DNA of 64,000 nucleotides, from the NCBI RefSeq assembly GCF_023273855.1, contig NZ_CP096884.1:2790001-2854000 (forward strand), read 5' to 3'. The DNA comes from Seonamhaeicola sp. ML3. Its GTDB lineage: Bacteria > Bacteroidota > Bacteroidia > Flavobacteriales > Flavobacteriaceae. The notes under the pieces are model-generated. The model ran no database searches. It was given only the letters and a program-made list of their open reading frames with translations, and had not been told where the DNA came from. Below, in pieces: positions 16,543 through 25,345 of the stretch. Every line of letters begins with the position of its first letter. Position 1 is the stretch's first letter. The position numbers were made by a program, and so were the translations under genes.

Positions 16543-17688
16543 ATGAAACATTTTAATTACCTCTTATTAGTTTTTTGTGTAAGTTTTCAACTTTTAAAAG
16601 CTCAAGAAACCAAGCAGCAAGTACCATACATATCAGATATCTTGGTACTTTCCGGAATTACAGATTTTAAAATTGACACTACGCAAGAGGCAAGTTATTA
16701 CCAAGAAAAAAAGCGAGGTACATTGGCTATTAATGCCGCTAATGTTGAATTTAGAGATAAGTGGGCAGGGGCAACACATACTTTTAATGGTAAAACAGGA
16801 TATTATTCTGCTGAAATTGAAACAATCACAGAAAATGATGGCGAATCTGTTTATCAATTTTATGTTAATAATAAAATTTTAAAATCTCTAGGTAATCCAG
16901 AAACTTCAGAATCTTTCATGGCGGTTACCTTAAAAATTGGAAAAGTTTTTTTAAAAACCGGAGATCAAATAACAATAACGTCTAAAGCTGTGACCAATGG
17001 TAAAATTCCTGAAAAAGGAGGTACTGCATGGTCTAGAGGACGCTGGAAATCATTGAAATTAACACCTGTTGTTTTCGATTTGAAAGATAAATTAAGTCAA
17101 GTAAATCCATTCGAAGAGAAGGAGGGCTTGCTTGTTGTTGAAGCCGAAGATTTTCATTTTAATACTAACAATGAAAGTCCAAGAAAGTTTTTATTACATA
17201 AGCATGGTGAAGCCTTACCTATGGGGAACGAGCATGACCATACCGAAACGGCCAGTGGTAAAGCGTATTTAAAGGCTCTTCCAGATACTAGAGTGACACA
17301 TGATGATAAGTTAATTGTTCACGAGAACTTTTATCCAACACCAGGCATAGGTGGTATGGTATCTTACAAAGTAAAGATTAATAATCCAGGAACGTATTTT
17401 GTTTGGGTACGAGCATTTTCTACAGGACCTGAGGATAACGGCATTCATGTTGGTGTAAACGGCACTTGGCCAAAAAGCGGACAAAGAATTCAACTGTGTA
17501 AAGGAAAACATAAGTGGACTTGGTCTTCTGCACAACGTGTCCCTAAGAATCATTGTGGCGACCCACAAACGATTACATTAGCTTTTGATGAAAAAGGGGA
17601 GTACATCGTTTCTTTCTCTATGCGAGAAGATGGTTTTGAACTCGATAAATGGATTTTGTCTAAAGATAAAAGTTTTATTCCTAATTAA
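16543..17688 (+). CDS. Secreted carbohydrate-binding-like protein of the sugar-acid operon
   Basis: The 381-residue protein has a clear signal peptide (hydrophobic 5-17, likely cleaved near 'LLKAQ'). It looks like two beta-rich domains: residues about 25-185, and about 195-378 starting 'LLVVEAEDFHF', with 'GGMVSYKVKINNPGTYFVWV' and 'GFELDKWIL'. The second resembles the CBM6/35-like domain at the end of GH115 and related enzymes. No catalytic domain is recognised. It is the last gene of the operon, so it may capture the polysaccharide or glycoside that releases the sugar acid. Family assignment is by pattern only. Confidence 0.6.
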   Translation: MKHFNYLLLVFCVSFQLLKAQETKQQVPYISDILVLSGITDFKIDTTQEASYYQEKKRGTLAINAANVEFRDKWAGATHTFNGKTGYYSAEIETITENDGESVYQFYVNNKILKSLGNPETSESFMAVTLKIGKVFLKTGDQITITSKAVTNGKIPEKGGTAWSRGRWKSLKLTPVVFDLKDKLSQVNPFEEKEGLLVVEAEDFHFNTNNESPRKFLLHKHGEALPMGNEHDHTETASGKAYLKALPDTRVTHDDKLIVHENFYPTPGIGGMVSYKVKINNPGTYFVWVRAFSTGPEDNGIHVGVNGTWPKSGQRIQLCKGKHKWTWSSAQRVPKNHCGDPQTITLAFDEKGEYIVSFSMREDGFELDKWILSKDKSFIPN

Positions 17689-17710
17689 AGAATACTCTTT
17701 TATTTAAGTT

Positions 17711-20119
17711 TTAGCGACGACGGCGCTGACCAGAATATTCCATAGCTTCTCCTTTTCCAAAACCGTAACTAAATCCAAAGGTTATAAAACGCCCTCTTTG
17801 GCTTTTGTTAAAAAGATAAAAGGTCTCTTGAATGGTTTCAGATTCGCGAACTCTAGAAGCGAAAACATCGCGAATACTTAGATTGAGAACGCCCTTACCC
17901 TTTAATATTTTTTTTCTTAAACCTAAGTCGGTAAACCAATTTTCCGCAACTCTTCCCTGTACGGTTTCTGTGCCAGACTGATAATTGCCTGTTACCTCAA
18001 AGTCTATCTCTGCTGGTAGTTTAATTTTAGAGGTTAACCTTCCGGTCCATTGGTTAGCATTAAAGTCAATGGCAGTTCCGTTAAAATCACCTTGTCTGTT
18101 AAAGAGATTATAGTTAAAATCACCATTAAAGATCAGCCATTTATTAACGGGGTATTTTCCGTTGAATTCTATCCCCGTAGCATTCGTTGTGCCAATGTTT
18201 AATGGCTTAAACGTATTTACATTATTTTCAAAAGTTGATATACGTCTTTCTATAGCATCGGTGGTATATCTGTAATAAACCCCAAAATTAAAGGTCGCTT
18301 TGCCTAAACTGTAAATATTAGTTAATTCGTAGGAGTCTGTAAACTCTGGACGTAACTCAGGATTACCTGTTCTAATATTAAAATTATTCCGAATATTGAA
18401 AAATGGATTTAAATCCCAAAGTCGGGGTCTGTAAACACGCCTTGAATACCCGAGTTGTAACGAATAATTGTCGCTAAACTTGTAAGAAGAATGAAAACTG
18501 GGAAATAGATTGGAGTAGTTTTGATTATTGCTTTCATTCGTATTTTTAAGCAGGGTTTCCAAATCGGTATTTTCTATTCTCAAGCCAACTTTAATTCCCC
18601 ATTTGTCTCCTTCATATGCTATGGTACCATAAACACCAAGTACATTCTGAATAAATTCAAAGACATTGGTTTGGTTGGAGTCTATTACAAAAACACCATT
18701 TATTAAATCTTGTACTTCAAAGTCGTTACTAACATTATTAAGTACATATTGGGTGCCAGTTTCTAAAGTGAATTTTTCGTTGTAAGGTTTAGTATAGTCA
18801 AACTTAAAGGTGTGATTAGCTTCCTTAAAATCTGTTCGTGTTTTTTGTACGGCGTCCCGGTTTGTCCCAGATAAAGTTTCATCATTGAAATCTGAGGATT
18901 GTTCTTTTCCAAAAAACCGGCCTAAAGCACTAAAAATAAGCATGTGGTCTTTATGGTCTTCAAAATCTTTTTTGTACTGTAGTTCATACTGATATTTAGG
19001 ATTGGTTGCTTCTGTCTCTTCAGTTCTTCTCCAATTTGAGTTTTCAGAATCGTCAATGAAGTTAAAACGGGTTTCAGAAGGCTGTTCCTCAATTTCATAA
19101 GCAAAATTTCCAGAAAGGGTAATCACGTTATTCTCGTTAATGTGATAGTCTGTACCCAAAACGATGTTATAATATTTCTCATTTCTAAATTCTGTACCTT
19201 CAGAAGTTAAGGTAGAATTGTTTGTCAAATCCCTATTTATGGTATTTCTATCATTGGGTAGCTTTCTGTAGCCTACGCCCAATTGACTGAAAAGATTAAA
19301 TTTTTCAGTTCTACGGTTAAGGCTTAATCCGAAACTCTGATTTATCGGTGTGCCAATATTTAAACTAGCTGAACCATTGAGACCTTTGCGTTCCTCTTTT
19401 TTAAGAATAATGTTTATGATACCAGAGGTACCTTCCGCATCGTATTTTGCCGACGGATTGGTAATAACTTCAACACGTTCCATCATATCTGCGGTTATTG
19501 TGCCAAGAGCATTGCCACTGTCGCTGGCAATAATAGACGGTTTGCCATTTATTAGTATCTGTACACCTTCACTACCACGCAAACTAATATCGCCTTCAAT
19601 ATTTACATTTACAGAAGGGACATTGTTTAAGACCTCTAATGCGCTAGCGCCAGTACTGCTTAAATCTTTACCAATATTAAAAATACGCTTATCTAGTTTA
19701 AATTGGGTTTTAGAAACTTCAGCTTCAACGATAACTTCACCCAATTGTTCTAAATCTTCTTCTAAAAAAATGGTTCCTAATTGGACTTTTCCCTGCTTTA
19801 TTTCAAAATCTTTTAAGGTTTTTGTTTTATAGCCTATAAAGCTAAATTGAATATGGAATTTCGATATATTGGAGTTTAATTTAAAAGCACCATCGTCCAT
19901 TGTTGTTGTACCGTTTATATTTTCAGAAGTACTTGGGTCAACAATTAAAACTGTTGCAAAAGCAATGGGTTGATTTGTTGAAGATTCTATAACCTTTCCT
20001 GTAATGCTAATACTTTTTTCTTGACTAAGGCCAACAATAGAAAAAAGAATAAAGGAAAGATAAATTAACAGTTGAATTCTTTTCTGAAATTTATCACACA
20101 AATTATTGTAAAACTGCAA
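17711..20119 (-). CDS. TonB-dependent receptor-like outer membrane protein (OMP_b-brl_3 type)
   Basis: This 802-residue protein has a signal peptide (about 15-32, ending 'SIVGLSQ'), a carboxypeptidase-regulatory-like domain (about 38-120, 'ITGKVIESSTNQPIAFATV'), a plug domain (about 135-240, with 'SALEVLNNVPSVNVN', 'ILINGKPS', 'VEVITNPSAKYDAEGTSGIINI') and a beta-barrel. The C-terminus is Arg-rich and does not end in the usual Phe. No SusD partner is adjacent. It converges on the sugar-acid operon with 22 bases between, so it could serve that pathway, but this is weak. A ferric-siderophore or peptide role is equally possible. Confidence 0.88.
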   Translation of the reverse strand: MQFYNNLCDKFQKRIQLLIYLSFILFSIVGLSQEKSISITGKVIESSTNQPIAFATVLIVDPSTSENINGTTTMDDGAFKLNSNISKFHIQFSFIGYKTKTLKDFEIKQGKVQLGTIFLEEDLEQLGEVIVEAEVSKTQFKLDKRIFNIGKDLSSTGASALEVLNNVPSVNVNIEGDISLRGSEGVQILINGKPSIIASDSGNALGTITADMMERVEVITNPSAKYDAEGTSGIINIILKKEERKGLNGSASLNIGTPINQSFGLSLNRRTEKFNLFSQLGVGYRKLPNDRNTINRDLTNNSTLTSEGTEFRNEKYYNIVLGTDYHINENNVITLSGNFAYEIEEQPSETRFNFIDDSENSNWRRTEETEATNPKYQYELQYKKDFEDHKDHMLIFSALGRFFGKEQSSDFNDETLSGTNRDAVQKTRTDFKEANHTFKFDYTKPYNEKFTLETGTQYVLNNVSNDFEVQDLINGVFVIDSNQTNVFEFIQNVLGVYGTIAYEGDKWGIKVGLRIENTDLETLLKNTNESNNQNYSNLFPSFHSSYKFSDNYSLQLGYSRRVYRPRLWDLNPFFNIRNNFNIRTGNPELRPEFTDSYELTNIYSLGKATFNFGVYYRYTTDAIERRISTFENNVNTFKPLNIGTTNATGIEFNGKYPVNKWLIFNGDFNYNLFNRQGDFNGTAIDFNANQWTGRLTSKIKLPAEIDFEVTGNYQSGTETVQGRVAENWFTDLGLRKKILKGKGVLNLSIRDVFASRVRESETIQETFYLFNKSQRGRFITFGFSYGFGKGEAMEYSGQRRRR

Positions 20120-20276
20120 AATGTAAGGGTTATTTGATTAGTTTGGTTTTAAAACAAAATCTAAACTAAGTTATTTAAAATAATTAGTGCTTGTTTAAAT
20201 TATAACAGTTTTTAACACCAAACTAAAGCTGGAAACAATAATTTTGTAAAATCGCAAAATAGAATTAAGATAATAT

Positions 20277-22709
20277 ATGAGAAAGCTGCTAACATGCCTT
20301 TTGTTGTTGACAACAATACACAGTTTTTCACAAATTTTAGAACCAGTAAAATGGAAAACTTCTACAAAAGAGGTTGCTGAAAATGAGTATATACTTATTA
20401 CCACGGCTACCATAGATGAAGGTTGGCACTTATACTCCCAACATGTACCAGATGGTGGACCAATACCCACAACCTTTAATTATTCTAATGCCGAAAAGTT
20501 AGGAGAAACTAAAGAGCCCAAAGGTTATACAGTCAATGATCCCATTTTTGAAATGGAGATTACGTACTTTGGAGATAAAGCGCAGTTTGAACAAAAGGTT
20601 AAAGTTGAAAGCGGTACAAGGATTGTAAACGCAACAGTTGATTTTATGGTTTGTGACGATTCTAGATGTTTGCCACCAACCACTGTTAACCTCACTTATC
20701 AAATACCCGAGAAAAAGGCCGCTACTAAAATAGAAAAACCTAGTAAGTTAAAAATAGACCTAAGTGATGAGCCAACCATTGGTATTCTTGAGCCCATAAA
20801 ATGGAATACTTCTGTAGAAAGAATTTCTGAAACAGAATACGATTTAATTATAAATGCAGCAATTGAAAAAGATTGGCATTTATATTCTCAGTATACCGCA
20901 GAAGGCGGTTCATTGCCTATACTTATCGAAAAAGATACTGAAACTACAGATTACGAGTTAGTTGGGAAAGCCATAGAGAGTGATACAATTAAGAAATACA
21001 ATGATGTTTTTGAAGTTTATGAAACCTATTTTGATAATTCAACAACCTTAAAGCAGCGTATTATATTAAATAACAAGGAGGTAACTCAAGTAGCATTACG
21101 ACTAACTGGACAAGTATGTAAAAGTGTTTGTTTACAGGTAGATGAGCGTTTTGTTTTTTCTCTAGAAGGTGAAGATATCTCTGAAACAACTAATGTTGTA
21201 AATGAGCAAAACCCAACTACAAACAACACGCTTTATGGTATGGAGCCTGGAGATGTCACGCTTATAGAAAACGATTTAAAAACTTCTAAATCACTTTGGA
21301 CGATTTTTGGGCTAGGTTTTTTAGGTGGCTTATTAGCGTTACTTACACCTTGTGTGTTCCCTATGATACCACTAACCGTAAGTTTCTTTACAAAAACAGG
21401 TGGAACAAGCAAAGGGTCTGGAATAGGAAAGGCTGTACTTTACGGTGTTTTTATTTTGTTGGTGTATTTACTTTTAAGTGTGCCGTTTCATTTGTTAGAT
21501 TCTGTTAATGAAGACATTCTTAATGAGATTTCTACAAACATATGGTTGAACATCATATTCTTTGCTGTTTTCGTGTTTTTTGCCTTTTCATTTTTTGGAT
21601 ATTATGAACTAACATTACCCGAAAGTTGGACCAGCAAAACAACAAAAGGGGAAAACGTAGGCGGTATAGTTGGTGTTTTCTTTATGGCCTTAACTTTAGC
21701 CATAGTTTCATTTTCATGTACTGGGCCTATATTGGGTTCTTTATTGGCGGGCTCTTTATCGTCTGATGGTGGTGCTTGGCAGCTAACAGCTGGTATGGCG
21801 GGGTTTGGTGTTTCTTTAGGATTGCCATTTGCACTATTTGCCATGTTCCCAAATATGATGAATGCCTTACCTAAGTCTGGTGGATGGTTAAATACAACCA
21901 AAGTAGTACTAGGCTTTTTAGAGCTCGCATTGGCATTTAAGTTTTTGTCTAATGCCGATTTGGTAGCGCATTGGGGCATATTAAAAATTGAAGCGTTTTT
22001 AGGAATCTGGATTTTATGTTTTGGGGGATTAGCATTATATCTTTTCGGAAAAGTAAAATTCCCTCACGATTCCCCCATAAAAAAGTTATCGTTCTTTAGA
22101 ATTTCAACGGGAGTATTAATAGCAGCTTTTACTATTTATTTGATTTCTGGATTTCGAGTAAACAAAGAAACAAATACGTTTACATCTTTAACCTTGTTGA
22201 GTGGTCTAGCACCTCCTGTAGGATACAGTTGGTTGTTACCAAGTACAACAACGAACAATCTTAAAACGTTCAAAGATTTAAAAGCGGGTATAGCTTATGC
22301 TAAAGAAGTCAATAAACCCATAATGCTTGACTTTACAGGCTATGCTTGTGTAAATTGTAGAAAAATGGAAGAGCATGTTTGGCCCAAGCAAGAGATAGAT
22401 TATCATTTAAAAAATGATTATGTGGTGGTTTCACTTTATGTTGATGATAAAAAAGAATTACCCAAAGCTGAACAGCTTGAAGTTAACAGGGTAAATGGAG
22501 GAACAAGACTGCTAAAAAATTATGGTCATAAATGGGCCAATTTTCAAACGCAGTTCTTTAGGTCTAATTCGCAACCTTATTATGTGCTTTTAACTCCAGA
22601 TGGAACCCAAATGTTAGGAAAACCAGTAGGTTATACTCCCGATGATAAGGAGTATGCTCAGTTTTTAAAATCTGGTTTAGCAGCTTTTAAAACTATTTCA
22701 CAAAAATAG
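20277..22709 (+). CDS. dsbD: Thiol:disulfide interchange protein with a duplicated N-terminal domain
   Basis: This 810-residue membrane protein moves electrons from cytoplasmic thioredoxin to the periplasm. After a signal peptide there are two homologous DsbD-N domains: 'EPVKWKTSTKEVAENEY...WHLYSQ' (about 22-150) and 'EPIKWNTSVERISETEY...WHLYSQ' (about 170-300). Each keeps a Cys pair (VCDDSRC; VCKSVC). The membrane domain (about 340-620) has 'LTPCVFPMIP' (Cys359) and 'SFSCTGPILGS' (Cys481). The C-terminal thioredoxin domain has CVNC (Cys691, Cys694). A TAATTTTG box lies at 20239-20246. Confidence 0.93.
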   Translation: MRKLLTCLLLLTTIHSFSQILEPVKWKTSTKEVAENEYILITTATIDEGWHLYSQHVPDGGPIPTTFNYSNAEKLGETKEPKGYTVNDPIFEMEITYFGDKAQFEQKVKVESGTRIVNATVDFMVCDDSRCLPPTTVNLTYQIPEKKAATKIEKPSKLKIDLSDEPTIGILEPIKWNTSVERISETEYDLIINAAIEKDWHLYSQYTAEGGSLPILIEKDTETTDYELVGKAIESDTIKKYNDVFEVYETYFDNSTTLKQRIILNNKEVTQVALRLTGQVCKSVCLQVDERFVFSLEGEDISETTNVVNEQNPTTNNTLYGMEPGDVTLIENDLKTSKSLWTIFGLGFLGGLLALLTPCVFPMIPLTVSFFTKTGGTSKGSGIGKAVLYGVFILLVYLLLSVPFHLLDSVNEDILNEISTNIWLNIIFFAVFVFFAFSFFGYYELTLPESWTSKTTKGENVGGIVGVFFMALTLAIVSFSCTGPILGSLLAGSLSSDGGAWQLTAGMAGFGVSLGLPFALFAMFPNMMNALPKSGGWLNTTKVVLGFLELALAFKFLSNADLVAHWGILKIEAFLGIWILCFGGLALYLFGKVKFPHDSPIKKLSFFRISTGVLIAAFTIYLISGFRVNKETNTFTSLTLLSGLAPPVGYSWLLPSTTTNNLKTFKDLKAGIAYAKEVNKPIMLDFTGYACVNCRKMEEHVWPKQEIDYHLKNDYVVVSLYVDDKKELPKAEQLEVNRVNGGTRLLKNYGHKWANFQTQFFRSNSQPYYVLLTPDGTQMLGKPVGYTPDDKEYAQFLKSGLAAFKTISQK

Positions 22710-22716
22710 AATAGCG

Positions 22717-23748
22717 CTATTCTGTAATTTCAATTTCGAAAAGTTTATCCCATCGTTTACCCGTAACAAATATGGTTTTGGTTTCAGGGTTATAGGCGAT
22801 GCCGTTCAACACATCTAAGGTAGGGTGTTGGGTTACGAGTGCTTTTAGTGGTGTAAAATCAACAACTCCAAGTACGGCACCATTCTCTGGATTTATAATA
22901 GCCACACCATTTTTTTGATATCTGTTTGCATAGATTTTTCCATCTATCAATTCCATTTCGTTAATTTGGGTAATCATTCCTTTATTGGTACAAACCTGGA
23001 TATAGTCTTCTTCTACTAAAGTTTCAGGATTTAAAATCCATACTTTTTCTGTACCATCACTCTTATAAATTTTGCCGTTGTAGTTACACAGGCCCCAACC
23101 TTCTTTACTGTTGCCGTATCTAAAACTACTTAGTTTTTCAAGGGTATTTACATCATAAACAAAACCTTGATTTTCTCTCCATGTTAATTGAAAAACCTTG
23201 TCATTTAAAATAGTCAAACCCTCGCCAAAGTAGTTCTCACCTAAATCTACATTTATAAGAACTTCACCGGTCTTGTAATCTACTTTTCTGAGTTTGGATT
23301 CTTTGTATTGCCCGGTGCTCTCATATAAAAAGCCATTGTGAAATTCTAAACCTTGCGTGTAGGAAGTGATATCATGAGGGTATTCATTAAGAATCTTGTA
23401 ATGATAAAGTTTTGGAGGCGTATTATTTAAAATAGTTATGGGCGTAGTTACACTTAACGATTCTCCCTCTATATAAATTGAAGCTTCAACGGTTTGCTTA
23501 CCCAGTTTAAAATCACTTAGCTTGGTGCTTTCTCCAATTTTTTTTGCATCTAAGGTATAAACAACAGAATCTGTTTTATGATTTTTTTTATTTAGAAGAG
23601 ATAGGTTAAGCACTTCAGTGTTAGAAATATTCCCTTTTTTAGTATTGGTTTTTATCTTAAAATCCTTTTTTTTCTCAGTAATATTAGAACCACAAGAAAT
23701 TACAAATACACTTAAAAATATGATTAGGAGATACTTGAGTAGAGGCAT
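22717..23748 (-). CDS. Glutaminyl-peptide cyclotransferase lipoprotein
   Basis: This 343-residue lipoprotein (lipobox VISC, Cys19) belongs to the plant-type glutamine cyclotransferase family (PF05096). Seen are 'YPHDITSYTQGLEFHNGFLYESTGQY' (about 123-148), beta-propeller strands, 'WRENQGFVYD' and a C-terminal 'LNGIAYNPETKTIFVTGKRW'. These enzymes form N-terminal pyroglutamate on exported proteins and peptides. It ends 7 bases from the convergent dsbD. Residues 30-120 before the propeller are poorly conserved and Lys-rich. Confidence 0.9.
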   Translation of the reverse strand: MPLLKYLLIIFLSVFVISCGSNITEKKKDFKIKTNTKKGNISNTEVLNLSLLNKKNHKTDSVVYTLDAKKIGESTKLSDFKLGKQTVEASIYIEGESLSVTTPITILNNTPPKLYHYKILNEYPHDITSYTQGLEFHNGFLYESTGQYKESKLRKVDYKTGEVLINVDLGENYFGEGLTILNDKVFQLTWRENQGFVYDVNTLEKLSSFRYGNSKEGWGLCNYNGKIYKSDGTEKVWILNPETLVEEDYIQVCTNKGMITQINEMELIDGKIYANRYQKNGVAIINPENGAVLGVVDFTPLKALVTQHPTLDVLNGIAYNPETKTIFVTGKRWDKLFEIEITE

Positions 23749-23800
23749 GGTGTTTTAAATTTCGGGCAAGATATTTATTTAAAATCAGTTTAGAAAAATA

Positions 23801-23830
23801 TTGTGAAAGTTTTAAAAGGTTGTATCTTTG
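23801..23830 (+). promoter_or_regulatory. Promoter of the SRP RNA
   Basis: TTG (23801-23803), 19 bases, then TATCTTTG (23823-23830), a match to the Bacteroidota vegetative promoter. The predicted start, about 6 bases on, coincides with the 5' end of the RNA's closing stem. Confidence 0.7.
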
Positions 23831-23833
23831 CAG

Positions 23834-23930
23834 CCGGCAAGTCCTACACAACCAGCTCCTGTAGAATCCTCCAGGGCGGGAACGCAGCAAAGGTATACGG
23901 TTGTAGCGGTGTGATGTAGGTAGCTTGCCT
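23834..23930 (+). ncRNA. ffs: Signal recognition particle RNA, small bacterial type
   Basis: The terminal stem GGCAAG (23836-23841) pairs with CTTGCC (23924-23929). The apical region has the conserved Ffh-binding internal loops and tetraloop: CCTCCAGGGCGGGAACGCAG at 23868-23887, then CAAAGG (23888-23893). This resembles the 4.5S RNA stretch GTCAGGTCC-GGAA-GGAAGCAG. Length is about 96 bases, followed by a seven-T tract as terminator. It guides Ffh-bound ribosomes to the membrane. The rest of the 317-base gap between the cyclotransferase and SDR genes holds only promoters. Confidence 0.93.
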
Positions 23931-24065
23931 TTTTTTGTGCGCCTATCCCAAATCCTTTCCAAAGGGAAGGACTTCTAAAATAAATAGTCATATTAATATT
24001 TTTAATTTTGGCTTAATTGTATTGTTTTGGAATTTGTATTTTGAAAATTATAATTTCGCAGTATT

Positions 24066-24869
24066 ATGTCTAAAGTTGTTTTGATAACCGGAGGCTCCTC
24101 TGGAATTGGTAAATCTATTGGAGAATATTTAGCCGATAGAGATTATAAGGTTTACGGTACTAGCAGGAATCCAGATAAATATTTAGATAGTAAATTCCCT
24201 ATCTTGGCTCTAGATGTTAAGGATTCGCTAACCATAAACAGTACAGTAGCAAAGGTTATTGAAAATGAAGGGCGATTAGATGTTTTAATTAACAATGCCG
24301 GAGCAGGCATTACAGGACCCATTGAGGAAATTCCTGAAGAAGAAATAAAGAATAATTTCGAAACTAATTTTTTTGGCCCCATAAATGTTATTAAAGCAGT
24401 ATTGCCCCAAATGCGTAAACAAGGCGATGGTTTGATAATCAATGTCACATCTATTGCTGGTTATATGGGACTTCCATATAGAGGTGTTTATAGTGCTAGT
24501 AAAGGCGCTTTAGAATTGATTACCGAAGCCTTTAGAATGGAGCTTAAAGATTTTAATATTAAAATGACCAATATAGCCCCTGGTGATTTTGCGACCAACA
24601 TTGCTGCGGGTAGGTATCACGCCCCTTTATTAGATGATTCTCCTTATAAGACACCTTATAGCAATACATTGGATTTAATGAATACCCATGTAGATTCTGG
24701 AAGTGACCCAAATTTAATGGCAAAGGAAGTTTATAAAATCATCAACAATCCTAATCCCAAAATACATTATAAAGTAGGGGAGTTTATGCAGAAATTCTCA
24801 ATAGTTTTAAAACGAATTCTGCCAGATAAGGTCTATGAAAAGCTACTCATGAACCACTACAAAATCTAG
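24066..24869 (+). CDS. Short-chain dehydrogenase/reductase
   Basis: This 267-residue classical SDR has the cofactor motif TGGSSGIG (8-15), NNAGAG at about 79-84, the catalytic Ser in 'NVTSIAGYMG' and YSASK (about 140-144). A C-terminal extension with basic and hydrophobic residues ('YKVGEFMQKFSIVLKRILP') may touch the membrane. Substrate unknown. A near-consensus promoter (TTTG at 24026-24029, 21 bases, TAATTTCG at 24051-24058) precedes it. Confidence 0.92.
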   Translation: MSKVVLITGGSSGIGKSIGEYLADRDYKVYGTSRNPDKYLDSKFPILALDVKDSLTINSTVAKVIENEGRLDVLINNAGAGITGPIEEIPEEEIKNNFETNFFGPINVIKAVLPQMRKQGDGLIINVTSIAGYMGLPYRGVYSASKGALELITEAFRMELKDFNIKMTNIAPGDFATNIAAGRYHAPLLDDSPYKTPYSNTLDLMNTHVDSGSDPNLMAKEVYKIINNPNPKIHYKVGEFMQKFSIVLKRILPDKVYEKLLMNHYKI

Positions 24870-24910
24870 TTGGTATATTATTTGATAGTACTGTTTCAAA
24901 CCTTAAACTC

Positions 24911-25339
24911 ATGAAGCAATACTATTCACTTTTGTTGGTTTTTTGCATTACATTTTGCTTTTACAGCTGCGATGATGTGTTGGAATGTATCATAAACGTT
25001 CGACCAGAATTGCATAATAACGATATGGATATTGCAAGAGTGGATTCCTATTACTTTGAAACGATTACTGCAGAAGTAAAGAATGAACCAAACGACAATG
25101 ATTATGATTACTTTTTTTCTGTTTCTGGAAATGTACCCAAGGGTTTAGATATAGTTTATGAATACCGAAGAATTATTATTGAAGGCATACCAAAAGAAAC
25201 CGGAAGATATACTATTAGAGTTTCTCTGGATGTTGTCGCGTTAAATGAGTTTTATTTTGATGAATTTGGTAACGAAATATACCATGCCCCGCTGTGTACA
25301 AACACAACTTCAAAAGTTTATACAATAGTGGTAAGATAG
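24911..25339 (+). CDS. Lipoprotein with a putative Ig-like (He_PIG-type) domain
   Basis: The 142-residue protein begins with a hydrophobic leader and lipobox FYSC (Cys20), followed by Asp-Asp, as is usual for outer-membrane lipoproteins. Its centre reads 'VSGNVPKGLDIVYEYRRI' and 'IEGIPKETGRYTIRVSL', the 'PxGLxxxxx..IxGxPxxxGxYxxxV' rhythm of putative Ig domains. It has no neighbour clearly linked to it. Function unknown. Confidence 0.7.
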   Translation: MKQYYSLLLVFCITFCFYSCDDVLECIINVRPELHNNDMDIARVDSYYFETITAEVKNEPNDNDYDYFFSVSGNVPKGLDIVYEYRRIIIEGIPKETGRYTIRVSLDVVALNEFYFDEFGNEIYHAPLCTNTTSKVYTIVVR

Positions 25340-25345
25340 AGGATG

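Noticed and set aside
19350-19832. Plus-strand reading frame of 160 codons inside the TonB receptor gene
   Set aside because: Antisense shadow of the plug domain codons; no homology features.
23684-23962. Minus-strand reading frame of 92 codons over the SRP RNA
   Set aside because: It is antisense to a clear SRP RNA gene with promoter and terminator, and the protein has no family features.
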